From contig OY987271.1 of assembly GCA_963920665.1 (NCBI GenBank), positions 17,735,350-17,799,349 on the forward strand: 64,000 bases of DNA, given 5' to 3'. Under the pieces are notes generated by a model that ran no database searches, was not told the DNA's origin, and worked only from the letters and a program-made list of their open reading frames with translations. Origin of the DNA: Straminergon stramineum (lineage: Eukaryota > Streptophyta > Bryopsida > Hypnales > Calliergonaceae). The position numbers and the translations under genes are program-made. Positions 12,830-24,620 of the stretch are shown one piece after another; position 1 is the first letter of the stretch, and each line of letters opens with the position of its first letter.

Positions 12830-13035
12830 AGTTAGCTAGTGGATTTGGGAAAAAAAATTGGTTGCAATTTGAATACATTGGCAAAAAATTGGTGAAAAAA
12901 AAATTATAAAAGTACTACTTTTGAGTAAAAAATAGAGAGAATAACTAGACTCATTACTTGAAAAACTGGTTCAACATGTGAATTGGAGGAAATTAGTTGG
13001 TAAAATGGAAAAAAAATTCTCGAACATTGGATAAG
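12830..13035 (+). repeat. Dispersed repeat, copy 2 (see 5.6 kb)
   Basis: Matches 5636-5850 in the same orientation. The poly-A expansion of the first copy is absent here, where TTGCAATTTGAA runs on into ordinary sequence. Confidence 0.6.
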
Positions 13036-15330
13036 ATCCACACAATGAACAAAGTATGTGTGGACTCTACACTAATCTAAGAATTTGCCAATGATATAAC
13101 ATTGTTAATGAGCCTAAACCATTCTCCTGTGAAAACTAGGATATTCCATTACATTGTAAACCAAGCAATGGTCCTCTCCGTGCTAAGAAGGTATTGTGCC
13201 TCTCTAGACACTTGGAAAGGATTGTAAGGAGTGTTTCAAAATCATCTTGTGAATGTTGACTTCATGATATGGAAGGGTGGAAAGGGATACTTGGACCACC
13301 TTAACCTCGATAGTCCCAAAGTTCTTTAGGGGACAAAATGGATTTTGGGTAGGCTTGCATAACCTCATTTTTTGAAGTGATTTTGTGGAATTTTCTTAAG
13401 AATAAAAAATATACTAGATTTTAGGAAATATGAGTTTTATTTCAATTTGTGAATAGGAACAAAAATTATGTCCAATATATTCAAAACAGGGGAGAGGGGG
13501 GAGGTTGGGCAATTAACAAAATCCACAAAAACTTGAAACAATTTTTTTAATTTGATTTCTTATAGATTTTATTTTCTTCTACATAAATAGATTTGATTCA
13601 TTCCATTTGGATTAGTGATATGAAAGTTATTTCTTGTTTTGCAGCAATTATAGAAACTTCTTGAGAAAATCATATACTACATTTGTTTTTGAACTCTACT
13701 TTTATAATTTTAAGAAAATAAAGTTCCACGAGGTAATGGGACAAGGTTATATATCCTTGCTAGAACAATCTCATTGATGGGATTATTGTATTTCAATTCT
13801 GTTGTAAAGCTATTGACAATTTAATTTCTTCTTCAATCTTGTATGTACTTCTACTTAAGAATTTTTAAAGAACAAAAATCAAGTATTTTTTTATCAATTT
13901 TTTTCCTATACTTTCAACTTTAATCTTGAACAAAAAAATTTTAAATTAAAGTTTTAGAGAAAAAATTTAAGTCAAGAAGATTCAAAGTCAAATAATCTAG
14001 TCACGGAACATGCTTAAAAATTTGTTTTCTTCACTTTAAGCGCAAATGTCCTACAATCTACATTGTGAAAGTTTATGAAATTTCTTCCATACATTCTTAT
14101 ACTAATCTTGTGAATAATTTTACCACTAATAATAAATAAATAAAAACTTGTAAAGTTTTTTGCTCTTTGCAATAGAGATGATAGTTTTGAGTGGTATTTG
14201 ATGAAAAAAGACCTTGGAACTTTTGGGGTTTAACATAAATTAATCAAGTGGCAATTTTTGAAATTTTGATTTCAATTTGATTAGGTCATCCTCAACACAC
14301 TCCAAAAATTTTCCCACCAAATATAACTCTAAATTTTTACTACTTTGTGATTAGAACTTGAAATTTTTATAATTAAAAGTACATTCAAAAGTACTTTGAA
14401 GATTGAGGTATAAGAAATTAGGAAAGTAGGCAAGTACTTGTACCTATTAAAAAATTGGCCAAGAAATTTGGTCAATTTGGACAATTTGGAGTGCAAATGC
14501 ATTGTTATCCATGATTTTCCAACACCACTATAATTTTTGTCTTTCAATGTGCTTTTGAAGTGGTTTATTTTCTTTGTCCAATGTCTAAATTAGAATTTCC
14601 ATATACTTTGTCAAAATACTTTTGAATGGACTTCCAATGATAAAAATTTCAAGTTCTAATTACAAAGTAGTGAAAAGTTAGAGTTATACTTGGCAGGACA
14701 AATTCTGGAGTGCACTGAGGATGCCCTTCCGCCTCATTACTTTTGCATTCCTTGATCTTTCTGACTTTTGCATTCTTTGGGTTCGTAGGAATCCAAATTC
14801 AATTTGCGAACAAGAACATACAAAATTTGGCCCATGAACTATTAAGAACGAGCCTCAGTAGCAATTTCAATTCCAATGGAGACTTTGGGTATCCCGGCAA
14901 AAGCATCCTCCGCAGAAGAACCGGCCATTCTACGCTCTCAGGCCTCAGGCTCTGCTACAGATGCCTTGCAGTGGAAGCATGCCCAGGCCAGTTTTTCTTC
15001 ACATCCGTCTCTCATTTCGATTTGAAGTTTTCCATACTTTATTCATGATTGTGCTAAAATTTTGCATTGCTCAGTAGAAGGAGGTGGGCAAGTAGGCAAG
15101 TGGGCACCAGGTTTTCAGACTTTCAATTCTATTTCCAAATCAATCGAAACCTAAAAAGAAGAAGACGGGGTCTGCTAACACCCACAAATTACATCTGGAT
15201 CACCAATCATAGGTTGATCCTACCTTTTCATCGACCTAAGGTCACCAAACCAATTTGTTGATTGATTCCAACATTTGTACTGCAACCCTCAACCCTGAAA
15301 TCCAAGCATCAATCTATGGCAGCACATTCG
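13036..15330. other. AT-rich intergenic; 3' flank of the receptor kinase gene
   Basis: No gene is seen. Around 14290-14730 there is an imperfect inverted repeat (AAATATAACTCTAAATTTTTACTACTTTG facing CAAAGTAGTGAAAAGTTAGAGTTATA in parts), possibly a decayed foldback MITE. The last few hundred bases are less AT-rich and probably hold the 3' UTR of the minus-strand kinase. Confidence 0.4.
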
Positions 15331-17391
15331 TCACCGGGGATGCAATACTGGTACAATCACCTTGTCACCAGAGTTCTGCGTCCCTGATCTGGAGCTCAAG
15401 AGATCATCAATCGAAAAATGTGGAATATTTTGCCTTAAGAAAGGTGAAGCATCAGGCCGAGACTCCGGCACCAAAGGTACCTCCGCATCCCCAGCTAACA
15501 CCTGCACAACCTGCCGCATCGAAGGTCGACTCGCAGGATCCGGATGCGAGCACAGCAACCCTAATTTCAAAACAACACACATTTGCTCACGATCGAAATC
15601 AGCATTCAACAAGGGATCCGCAACAGTGAGAAGCTGGTCATGTTTTAATCGTCTCCACACCATATCCACCAACACCAAGTCTTCTTCGTTTTCTACATTA
15701 GGCTTGTAAGCTTTTCTTCCACAGGCGAGTTCCAATGCCACAGCTCCAAATGCAAACACATCCGTTTTGTCCGTGAATTTCCCACCAGCAGCTTCTGGAG
15801 CGATGTATCCATACGTTCCAGCCACCATTGTGGTTGCCGCGTGCTTCTCATGGTCCACGAGACGTGCAAGTCCAAAGTCTCCGAGTTTTGGATTGTACTC
15901 CTCGTCCAACATGATGTTACTCGACTTCACGTCACGGTGGATCACTTGTTGCCGCCATCCTTCATGAAGGTAGTGAAGAGCTGCAGCAGTACCAGAGACG
16001 ATTTTCCACCTCTGACTCCACGAAAGAACCTCATCTGGAGTTTTTGGTTTGAACAAAGCTTGATCCAGAGAACCTCTCGGCAAAAGCTCATACACCAGCA
16101 AGAACTTGCCTCTGTCTCTGCAGAATCCCATGAGCCCCACAACATTGCGGTGCCGCAGCTGGCTGATGATCTTAACCTCTGCCAGAAACTCTCGCTCTCC
16201 TTGTCGAGAGTCGTTACTTACTTTCTTTACAGCGACTTCAGCGCCTGTCCTGGGTAATATGCCTCTGTACACACTCCCGAACCCGCCTTCTCCGAGTTTT
16301 GACTGGTCGCTGAAGTGTTTCGTGGCCACACTGAGGTGCTTGTAGCTGATAAACTCGGGCATGCCCGCCATTTCAATCATCTCGCTATTCTCCCAGCATT
16401 CCTCACGTGCCCGCTTCTTCTCCCGACTAACATACACACAAACCCCAACAGCAACGGCGAAAATCCCAAACAAAATTCCACCAGAGACAACCCCTGCAAT
16501 GAGCCCCACGCTCACCTTCGACTCTGCTGCAAATTCGCTTGCAATCCCAAAGCTCGTAAATGTCCAATTGTAGATATAGTACACCGACCACGCATCCCCA
16601 TGCGCACCCGAGAATCCCATCCACATCTTCTCATCCACAGCATCACTCAAATCATAAGTGCAGTTGATAAGCGGCACACTCGGCCTTGAAGAAGTATTCG
16701 CCAATCTCACCTGCAAATTATGTGTTGCCCCATCATACTCTATCCACGCATGCAACACATCTCTGTGCCAGAACGTAATCCCTGTTTTGTTCTTCACATA
16801 CGAGAAGCAAGTCATGTTCGAGATCGCACTTCGAACGTCCAGTCCCACATGCTCTTCTTGCAAGAGACCTGGATCCGTGTCTTTACTAGACCAGCTATCA
16901 AACTCAATGGCTACCACTTGGGGGTTGCCCTCCGGGATGAGAGAGAAGATGCCGAATCGACCTGCTGCTTCCCCTCTCCATGTACTGGAATTTGAAAACA
17001 TGAACGTGAAGCCATCCCCTCTTTTGAAGTTGTTTATGTCTGCAGTGACATTCGTTGATGAGCTATAATTCATGGGCTCTTCTCGGAAGGTGAAGCTGGT
17101 TTTGAAGGAGGCGACGGTGTTGGTGGAGGGGTCTTTCATGCGGACAGGAGTGTTGTAGTAGACGACTCCTGAAACGGCTTGCCTGGGGTCTGTGATGTTG
17201 ATGATGGCGATGGTTTGATTGTCAGGGAAAAATTCACATTGGTAGGATTTTAAGCAATTGATGTCGGTGGGGGTTAAGCGAGTGGGGATGGTGAAGTTGC
17301 CGTTGACGGAAGGAACGAATGAGGCACAACAGAGCATGAAGAGCACAATGATGATGGCCATTGTGGCCTTCTTCCCGTCTTGGGATCTCAT
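15331..17391 (-). CDS. L-type lectin receptor-like kinase (LecRK)
   Basis: Intact single-exon gene, 686 residues, the usual length for the family. Order: signal peptide (about 1-31, hydrophobic core AIIIVLFML); legume-lectin domain (about 32-285) with many N-glycosylation sequons; transmembrane helix (about 294-322); basic stop-transfer SREKKRAR; kinase domain from about 360. Kinase landmarks: glycine loop GEGGFGSV (367-374), ATP lysine in AVKK (K389), HRDVKSSN (catalytic D486, so an RD kinase), DFG (505-507), APE (531-533). It is predicted to be an active plasma-membrane Ser/Thr kinase sensing apoplastic ligands, in immunity or development; the ligand is unknown. In the lectin metal site the acidic EFDSW is kept, but the Asn usual a few residues later appears to be Ser, so sugar binding may be lost. 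The start is chosen as the first Met before a proper signal peptide. There are no breaks, unlike most other genes here. Confidence 0.93.
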   Translation of the reverse strand: MRSQDGKKATMAIIIVLFMLCCASFVPSVNGNFTIPTRLTPTDINCLKSYQCEFFPDNQTIAIINITDPRQAVSGVVYYNTPVRMKDPSTNTVASFKTSFTFREEPMNYSSSTNVTADINNFKRGDGFTFMFSNSSTWRGEAAGRFGIFSLIPEGNPQVVAIEFDSWSSKDTDPGLLQEEHVGLDVRSAISNMTCFSYVKNKTGITFWHRDVLHAWIEYDGATHNLQVRLANTSSRPSVPLINCTYDLSDAVDEKMWMGFSGAHGDAWSVYYIYNWTFTSFGIASEFAAESKVSVGLIAGVVSGGILFGIFAVAVGVCVYVSREKKRAREECWENSEMIEMAGMPEFISYKHLSVATKHFSDQSKLGEGGFGSVYRGILPRTGAEVAVKKVSNDSRQGEREFLAEVKIISQLRHRNVVGLMGFCRDRGKFLLVYELLPRGSLDQALFKPKTPDEVLSWSQRWKIVSGTAAALHYLHEGWRQQVIHRDVKSSNIMLDEEYNPKLGDFGLARLVDHEKHAATTMVAGTYGYIAPEAAGGKFTDKTDVFAFGAVALELACGRKAYKPNVENEEDLVLVDMVWRRLKHDQLLTVADPLLNADFDREQMCVVLKLGLLCSHPDPASRPSMRQVVQVLAGDAEVPLVPESRPDASPFLRQNIPHFSIDDLLSSRSGTQNSGDKVIVPVLHPR

Positions 17392-18780
17392 CTTGTACTA
17401 AATCAAAGCGCCAAGGTAGTGAGCTGTAGTTGACTGAGAAACCAAGCCAGTCTGGAAAGCATTATTTTAACTCAAGCAAGTCTGCACGGAGAGAAAAACA
17501 GTCAAATTTGGTCTTAGTCAAGTGAATGGAATCAAAGTTAACAATGCAAGGTAGAGGATACTAAACGCGTCAGGAACCTGATTTTGTATCTTAAGTTCAT
17601 CCATGTTACCGACAGCAATTCATCTATTCGTACACTAGGTTGGACTTACATAAAGCAAGTGCAGTAAACATGAATTGGCCAAATCTCTATGACCACCGAC
17701 GCTTCAATAGAAATGGGATTCTCTTCTATCACTTATGGTGAAGTTCTAGACAACCCTCTCCACTTTCAAATGGAACGAGGATAAAAATTTGATCCCAACA
17801 GATTTGGCTCTCGTACCCACCGTGATCTCTCCGTCCCCAGCGCTATAAATCTCCCAAAAATCAAGCCCTCGCGCATGTTAAAATGCTTGAAAGTGACGCA
17901 AACAGTATCTTCTATCCTGAATACAGGAAATTGGGTCCGAAGAGCTACACATCCTCTACAGTAATGGGTCGCTTACTCGAGTAACTCTGGGAACTAAAGC
18001 TACAGGAGGAATCAAAAGCACGGGAGTCCAGGAGGCAACTGAAACGTGAATCTAACTTAGAATACATTCTCACTACGATTCTAAATGGCACAATCTTGTC
18101 ACAAATTGCAGCCAACACTTCACACAGGGGCTAAGCTTCCGAATGAAACAAGTTATACTGAAGTTCACGAAGCGCGTACAGAGAGTGGGAATCGTACCGA
18201 TATATTGAAAGCAGACGACGTTATACTCGGATCCCCTCGTCCTGGGATTTTGCCAAAAGAGCTCGATCCGCCATAGCCAAAGAAGCGGCGATCCGTGAGT
18301 GGAGGAGAAGATCACCGGTATCAAGTTGCATACTACTTGCCAGCTATTGACTATTGACTCCCCAAAATATTCTAGTCTACAATCTTGCCGTCCTCTACTC
18401 CAGATTTCTGCCTCTTGCACCAAGTTTCGGCCAATTCCAGCATCATGCTCAGCACCTGAAACTGCAAGCCAAGAGCAAGTACGGGAATCACTGCAGTCAG
18501 TCAAACTTAAGGTACATTGCCCTGCTTGAATCTCAGTCTCGAGAAAGTGCGCCGCTGCACCACCAAGATCTGCACCATCCAAACGTCGACATTTATTTCA
18601 CAGAAACTTTGAAGCTTCGCAGATAGTTGCAGACACAAAAGAGCGGTTCCAAGGTAGATTGCGAATGCGTGCAGCTACAACTGAGGCCATTCATAGATTG
18701 TCCTGAGAACTTGTGTTCATGACGAGAGGGAGAGTAGAAATGGCGGAAAGTGGGGATGGATTACACAGTTGAAGGCCCCG
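17392..18780. other. Upstream region of the receptor kinase gene
   Basis: This 1.4 kb is less AT-rich than the flanking repeats and appears unique in the window, consistent with a promoter and 5' leader for the minus-strand kinase. A minus-strand open frame (18073-18582, 169 codons) has no recognisable domain and could be a chance frame or a transcribed leader. No convincing TATA box was found close to the ATG. Confidence 0.4.
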
Positions 18781-18818
18781 CCAGCCACGCGGCCAGGGGG
18801 GATTGACCCTTCATTCCC

Positions 18819-19045
18819 GGCCAGGGGGGATTGACCTCTTATTGTCCTTGTCAAGTGTAAATGTACCCGACTTGTGCCACGTTAATTTTGGATTTCATCA
18901 CCTCTCCTACTTAAATTGGGGCCTTGGATTGAAAACTAATATGAATTCAATCATTCCGAATTTTATCATGGGTAGCAAATAAAAAATTCCAGTGTTTTCT
19001 TTAGGGGTAAACTTCTCGGGCAATCAGGGAGTCAATCCCCCCAGG
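18819..19045. mobile_element. MITE with GGGGATTGACC-type ends, copy 1
   Basis: CCAGGGGGGATTGACC on the left faces GTCAATCCCCCCAGG on the right. The interior (TATGAATTCAA..ATTTTATCATG..AATAAAAAATTC) matches the copies at 23818-24043 and, reversed, 35883-36135. A second left-end-like block (GGCCAGGGGGGATTGACC) lies just before it at about 18791, so the left end is duplicated. Confidence 0.65.
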
Positions 19046-21458
19046 AGTGGCGATGGATCAGGTACTTCGGTGAATGAATTTACTGAAAATTCTAGAATTT
19101 TCCAGATACCTGATCGTTTTGAAATCGCAAGAGTGGTGAGTTCATCATTTGAAATTATAGCAACCCCTTTTTCTCAGAAACGCCCATTTGACTCTGAAAA
19201 AGTATCGTACAAAGTATCGTACAAAGTATCGTACATACCAAGCATCATTGGACTCGTGGGCCTCCCCATACAGTAGTCACATTCAACGACAATGTCGTCT
19301 TCGAATTTCCAGTCTGCTTTAGGATTGGTATTGACCACGACACACAAGGGCTTTGTGGCAACAACACGTTGATTCAACAGAATAGAACAACTACATTTTC
19401 CACGGTCCTTCAGTCCTTTTGTAACTTGCTGTATTGATTAGAATTGTGGACGATGGAAGTCCATTCCTCACTTGGACCCTCATAACATTGTTTACCAATG
19501 AGGCAGGGATCCCTTTGGCATCCTTGAAATGAGCAAAATTGGCAAATATGGTTCCTTAGACAAACTGTCCAATCCTTGTATTAATTGATAAGTCTCTCTG
19601 AGGTATATAGCAAAGTGTAATAATACGGTACCTTCCCAACATGGGGAGGATCGTTGCCATGTTATACAATGGTATGTTTTCTACAAAGTCAATTCATTCT
19701 CTACCAAATTGGAAAGCAACTCCATAATCTAAAAGCAAAGTAAATAAGAATAGGCGGGACAAAGCTAAGTAAGAAAAGTAAGAAAAATTGTATTAATAGT
19801 TGAAGTGTAGACAATTGCTCTACCATCCCTTTGATCCCCATGAAGCACAATTCTGGACCTAAATTTTCTAGGATTGTGCAATACTCATTAGCATCCACCA
19901 ACATTGTTTTGGCTCTTGACTAATGTTTAGAACGTGAAAGCTCCTCAAATCAAGTGAGTGTCTTGCTGATTGAGAGTAGAGTAGTTTTGAATTAGAGGTA
20001 GATGGGTGGTGGATTTCAAACAACTTCTAGGTAATTCTAACCAAAATTTTAATTTATTGTTTCTAAATTTTTTTTACTACTACTCTCCTTATTTGATAGG
20101 CCTCAAAATTTGACACCTTTTTTTTCTCTCTCTCTCTCATAACTTTTAGAATTTGTTGTTAATTGAAAAATTTGGTGAGGAATTTACTATAAGGTGGAGG
20201 TTCTCTATGAAAAATAAATCTTTTTGTCTTTGGCTCTAGTTTGACTTTTGTTTGCTAGTGTACTCTAGCAACCTAAAAAGGGCATCGGACACGAAGGGAT
20301 ACTACACCCAATGAGCTAGGTTGGTAATGACAACTAAGACAAAAGCATTTGTTGAATTAGATTAAATTGCTTTGGTGATTTATAACCAAAATTAGCCTTG
20401 CCATTCATTAGTGAATCCATCAAGTTATAGAAACTTTGAGGGTTTTATTAGGACAAGCTTCTACGTACCTAAGGTAGAAAGATCTAAAACCATTCAAGAC
20501 GATGTGTGTAGGTAGAGTCAAAATTACAATTACTTGGAAGTCGTTTTCTACTTGTCGTCAAATAAAAATGATGAATTTAAATAATAAAAATAAAAATAAA
20601 AATGATTTTGTGGATTTTGTGAATTTCCAAAGTGAAACCTTAAAATGTTATATAGGTGCATGTTTGAAGCACCTTTAGAAAGACAAAGACTTTCACTAGA
20701 ACATTGGTTGATTACATATATATGAATGAAGAATATGAACTCAATGGTACAACAATGTACAACTCCACATATTCCACAAAAATTATCCCTAAACTTAATA
20801 GTAATTCTTTGAGCAACAATTTTTATTGAAAATTTTTATTTTATTTTATTTTGGATATGGACATTCTTGAACAAAATAGTGTCCACCTTGCCTATCTTAT
20901 GGAACTTTCTCATCCAATACTATCATAGTTGGTAAATGAGTTTAAGGCCTCAAAATTTTAAGTGAAGGTTCAAACCAATTCAATATGTCACCTATCTATA
21001 ATTAACAATATTGCATACCTTCACGTACAAGAAGGTGGTTGAATTGGTGCTTTGTAGATGCAAACTTCTCCAATTAAAAACCATTGTGTGTTGAAAATGT
21101 CCTACCAAACCTTATCATTCTTTAAAATATCTTTTTTTCCTTGAAAATTTGGATAGTCTTGAACCTAAGCACTCTCTTTGCAATTAATTGGTGTCAATGA
21201 ACATGAAAATACAATGATTAGTAGAAAATCAATTGAGTAAAACTAATAAATTATCATCTAAATTCCAAAATTTTAGATCATATAACTAAACAAAAAACTA
21301 GGAATATAGTAAATGAACTCCTTATGAAAAAAGAAGTGACATGTTTTTGTCCTTTCACCATCATGGTCAAGCCCCCCCCCCTTTTGCCAATTCCTAGTTG
21401 CGTAGCTTGAGGGTATAGTCAATTACAACCAATTCTTGTATTCAATATTTGGTATTAA
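19046..21458. other. AT-rich intergenic sequence
   Basis: No gene is recognised. Small features: GTATCGTACAAA three times in a row near 19201-19235 (12-bp repeat), a CT microsatellite near 20124-20139, and AAAAATAAAAATA runs near 20581-20605. Confidence 0.45.
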
Positions 21459-23156
21459 CTCCTAAAATAATGCCCAAACTACGTTTGTGGCAACACATCA
21501 ATTTTTGGGCAACTCACTACAAACATACTTCGTATTTATTTTCTTTGAAGTTTTCATGCAACATGTGCCCGAGGAGTAGCTTTAACCCCTCAACGCCCTT
21601 GCCTTTTGGGAATGTTGGAGACACTTTTGGAGTCAATTTGTGGATGCATCGATTTCTGGAACTTATGCTTGTTTGTTCCACAGTTCACTATTGATTTAGG
21701 TAGCAACTTGCAATATGTAGTGAATTTGCCCATTAGTGCCTGATTTGACCACATGGATGTGGATTTTATAACATCTGAAAGTGGTAGACTTCTTCAAACA
21801 TGGATCCACTTTCTATAGTCATTACACTTTTGGAAGGGGTGGCTAGCAAGGATAGTGAATGAGAATGGAAGAAATCGGGGGTGAGTGGATGTCATAGGTA
21901 ATGAGGTCTCTAGAAAATTTCAACTCAATTGAAGCCCATCTAAGTTGTTGCGAGACATCGAGGTGACAAACACTTTGCATTTTCGACGCAAGAAGAACCG
22001 GTTGTACAGGTCTTCATATGATGATAAAAATTGACAGATGGAAGGTGACATCAAATAGACAATGATGCCCAACAACTTCCAATGGTTGTCCACCAATTGC
22101 AACCAGTGGAAATCTAGAAACCCTAACTAACTGCCATGTCCAGAGATAGGCTTGGCGCCACTCTAGGCCCCATTTGCAAATTCCAAGTTGACCATTCATT
22201 ATAGCAATTGCATCATCTACCTTGTCTATAGAAATCATGCAACTTTCATGTTCACTTTTTTTCCATTCCGCATAATCTCCGCCCCCTACTGTAGATGGAA
22301 GAATTGTGAACAATGATTTTAGTGCTGCATGGGCATTGAGGGGTTAAGGCCCAACAATTTTCATGACTTTTGAATACTTGTTTAAAAAGTTATTGTATGA
22401 TAAGTAATTTTCCTTCCTCGGTAGGCAATCTAGGCAACTCAAAAAAATTCATGAAAATCACTATTTTAAGAAACAAAAATTCGAAATTATTTTTTTCTAG
22501 ATTTATATATACATGGAAAGTTTTGAATCATTCCATTTTGATTATTGAGATGAAAGATATGAGGAGTATTGGTTCATAGGTAGTTACGGATTTTGTACCC
22601 TAAAATAAACTTTGAAGTCTTTTATTTAACTCAATTTTTAATAATTTTAAAAATAAATAAAATCATAGGATGCGAATCTTTTACTACAACATTGCAACTA
22701 TTGGAATTGGCATTTTTCAATTCCATCACTAAATTCTTAACAATTGAATATTTTGAATCATTTTCCACTTGTTTATATTTACTATTTTTTTTTGATGTTA
22801 TACAATTCCAAGTAATCTAAATTTTTTCAAGTATGTAGACAACTTGCCTTGAAGAACGAATCCAAAGAATAACCACCATTTTGGACATTTTTTCATACAA
22901 ATGTGACCTTGTGAAGTGAATTTGACTAATTTTTGCAAGGCCAATGAAAGGATTTTTGTCCATTCAAACACTAATATCTTGCAATTTATGAGGTGGAAAT
23001 TTTTGAAATTTTTTCTACATCTTCTTAAACTATCTTCATCTAGGATCCTATGGTTATTTGTATTTGAAAAAAAAATTCTCTAAAATTTGGTACTTCTACT
23101 TGAAATGGTAATTTTGGACCATTTTTGGTGAAAACATAGTCAAAAACCTTTAGGGG
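21459..23156. mobile_element. piggyBac-type MITE, subfamily 2, interrupted
   Basis: Flanked by TTAA (21455-21458) and TTAC (23157-23160, one base off). It aligns end to end with the uninterrupted copy 34937-35882 and, reversed, 58419-59261, apart from a 748-bp insertion at 21596-22343. Shared words include CATGTGCC(C/T)GAGGAGTAGCTTTAA and GTGAAAACATAGTCAAA near the right end. The left terminal repeat has decayed (CTCCTAAAATAATG). It is non-coding. Confidence 0.8.
21596..22343. mobile_element. piggyBac-type MITE, subfamily 3, nested insertion
   Basis: Exactly flanked by TTAA (21592-21595 and 22344-22347). Inverted termini: CCCCTCAACGCCC left, CCCCTCAATGCCC from the right end (12 of 13). Removing it together with one TTAA restores GTAGCTTTAAGGCCCAACAA, which matches the empty site GTAGCTTTAAGACACAACAA in the copy at 34937-35882. 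This fixes both ends and the target duplication unambiguously. The interior is unlike subfamilies 1 and 2 and is non-coding. Confidence 0.9.
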
Positions 23157-23817
23157 TTACTTTAAGCCGATCATGCTATCCAAGTACAATAGTGTACAAA
23201 TTGCCTTGAATTGAAGAATTGTGTTCAACTAAGTGTTTGAATTGAGTCATATTTTCATTTATCCCAGATTTTTTTGACCACTTGCTTTTACAAACTTTAA
23301 GAAATCGACCAGATTACCAAAAACAAATTAGTTTTTTCTTACCAAATCAAATGACTAAAAGCTTAGAGCATCTCCATCGGTGTTGCATTTCGAATGACTT
23401 GTTTATCAAGGCTTGCCAAATCTTCCCCACCCATTTGGCATTTGGGATGAACTTGTTAAGAGTCTAGCTTACAAAATTGGGTATGTTTGCAAGTTTGCAA
23501 AAGGCTTGCAAAATGGTTGGCAAAACAACATCAAACAAAACAGAGCACATTTTCCACAAGTTCTAGTATCCAAACTATGAGCCACGTTCAAACTTTAGTC
23601 CTTTCTTGTTGTCATTTATAAGCACCTTTTCTATAGGTTTTGGTACACTTAACAACTTTTTCTTTACAAGTGACCCTTTAAGAGGCTAAAGGTGGGGTGG
23701 TCCATTTCTACCCCATTTGCAAAGTGGATGGCCTTGCATTTTTGCTAGCCAAATTTTGCAAGACAGGTGGTGATGTTCTTAAGCAACAATTGAATGACTA
23801 TGGACAAGTGAACGTAT
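23157..23817. other. Intergenic spacer between MITEs
   Basis: No gene, RNA or repeat is recognised in this AT-rich stretch. Confidence 0.45.
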
Positions 23818-24043
23818 GGGGTGGATTGACCCCCTCACTCGTCCCCCCAAGGCAATCTAGGGGTGCACGTAAAAAAAAGATCCCCTATTTTGTGCTTCAT
23901 CAATTTAACCTCCTAATCTCTCGTAACTAATTAGGGGCCTCTGATTGCAAGTATGAATTCAAAATTTGCAAATTTTATCATGCATGACGAATAAAAAAAT
24001 TCAGGGTTTTCCCTTGGGGACGAGCGAGGGGTCAATCCACCCC
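23818..24043. mobile_element. MITE with GGTGGATTGACC-type ends, copy 2 (226 bp)
   Basis: GGGGTGGATTGACCCC and CTCGTCCCC on the left face GGGGACGAGCGAGGGG and TCAATCCACCCC on the right; the paired arm is about 35 bp. The interior matches the copies at 18.8 and 35.9 kb. Apparent open frames here are by-products of the repeat. Confidence 0.75.
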
Positions 24044-24620
24044 GGCCGGCCAGGGGAACCACCCAATGACATATTGACATGTGAAAAGAAAGGCAAAAAA
24101 CTGACTCCCCATTCACAGGTGCGAACATCCCCACGTGCTCAGGAGTCGGTATCCAAGATAACGTGCTGTACGTTTGCCCCTCCAACGCGGAGACTGCCCC
24201 CCCCCCGCCATCACTCAAGGCCACGCCGCCACGGCAGCCTTATTTGCTGGCTTCCGATTTCCAGCACGTTCTCCACATCATTCAGGGAATCTTCCCCCGG
24301 TACACTACTGTACAGTACATGCACAGCAAGTACACGCCAGACTCTGCCAGGTACAGCGTGTTTCCACTCGCCGTTGTACGGACACGGGGAAGGTCCAGTG
24401 CAATGGGATCAGTATTCAGGCCTGCACCGGCAGTCCGGCACTTCAAAAAATGGGCCAGCAGTCACTGATGAGGGCATGATCTCACGCCGTCCCAATTTCC
24501 TATTTTCCGCCAGTGCCGGTGAACTGCCAACTTTCTTGGGTTGTAGAGGATGAATAAAAAATATTTTATGTCGGATTTGGAGCTTCATAATTGGAAGGCC
24601 AAAGTCTGAGCTCTCGGAGC
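24044..24620. other. GC-rich island, function unknown
   Basis: From about 24100 to 24540 the base composition is much richer in G and C than anything nearby. Overlapping open frames exist in several phases (24163-24468, 24174-24479, 23966-24553), none with a recognised domain. It could be a decayed exon, a captured gene fragment or a promoter island. Confidence 0.4.

Noticed and set aside
18073..18582. 169-codon minus-strand open frame upstream of the receptor kinase
   Set aside because: No recognisable domain, repeat or splice link; listed only as part of the upstream region.
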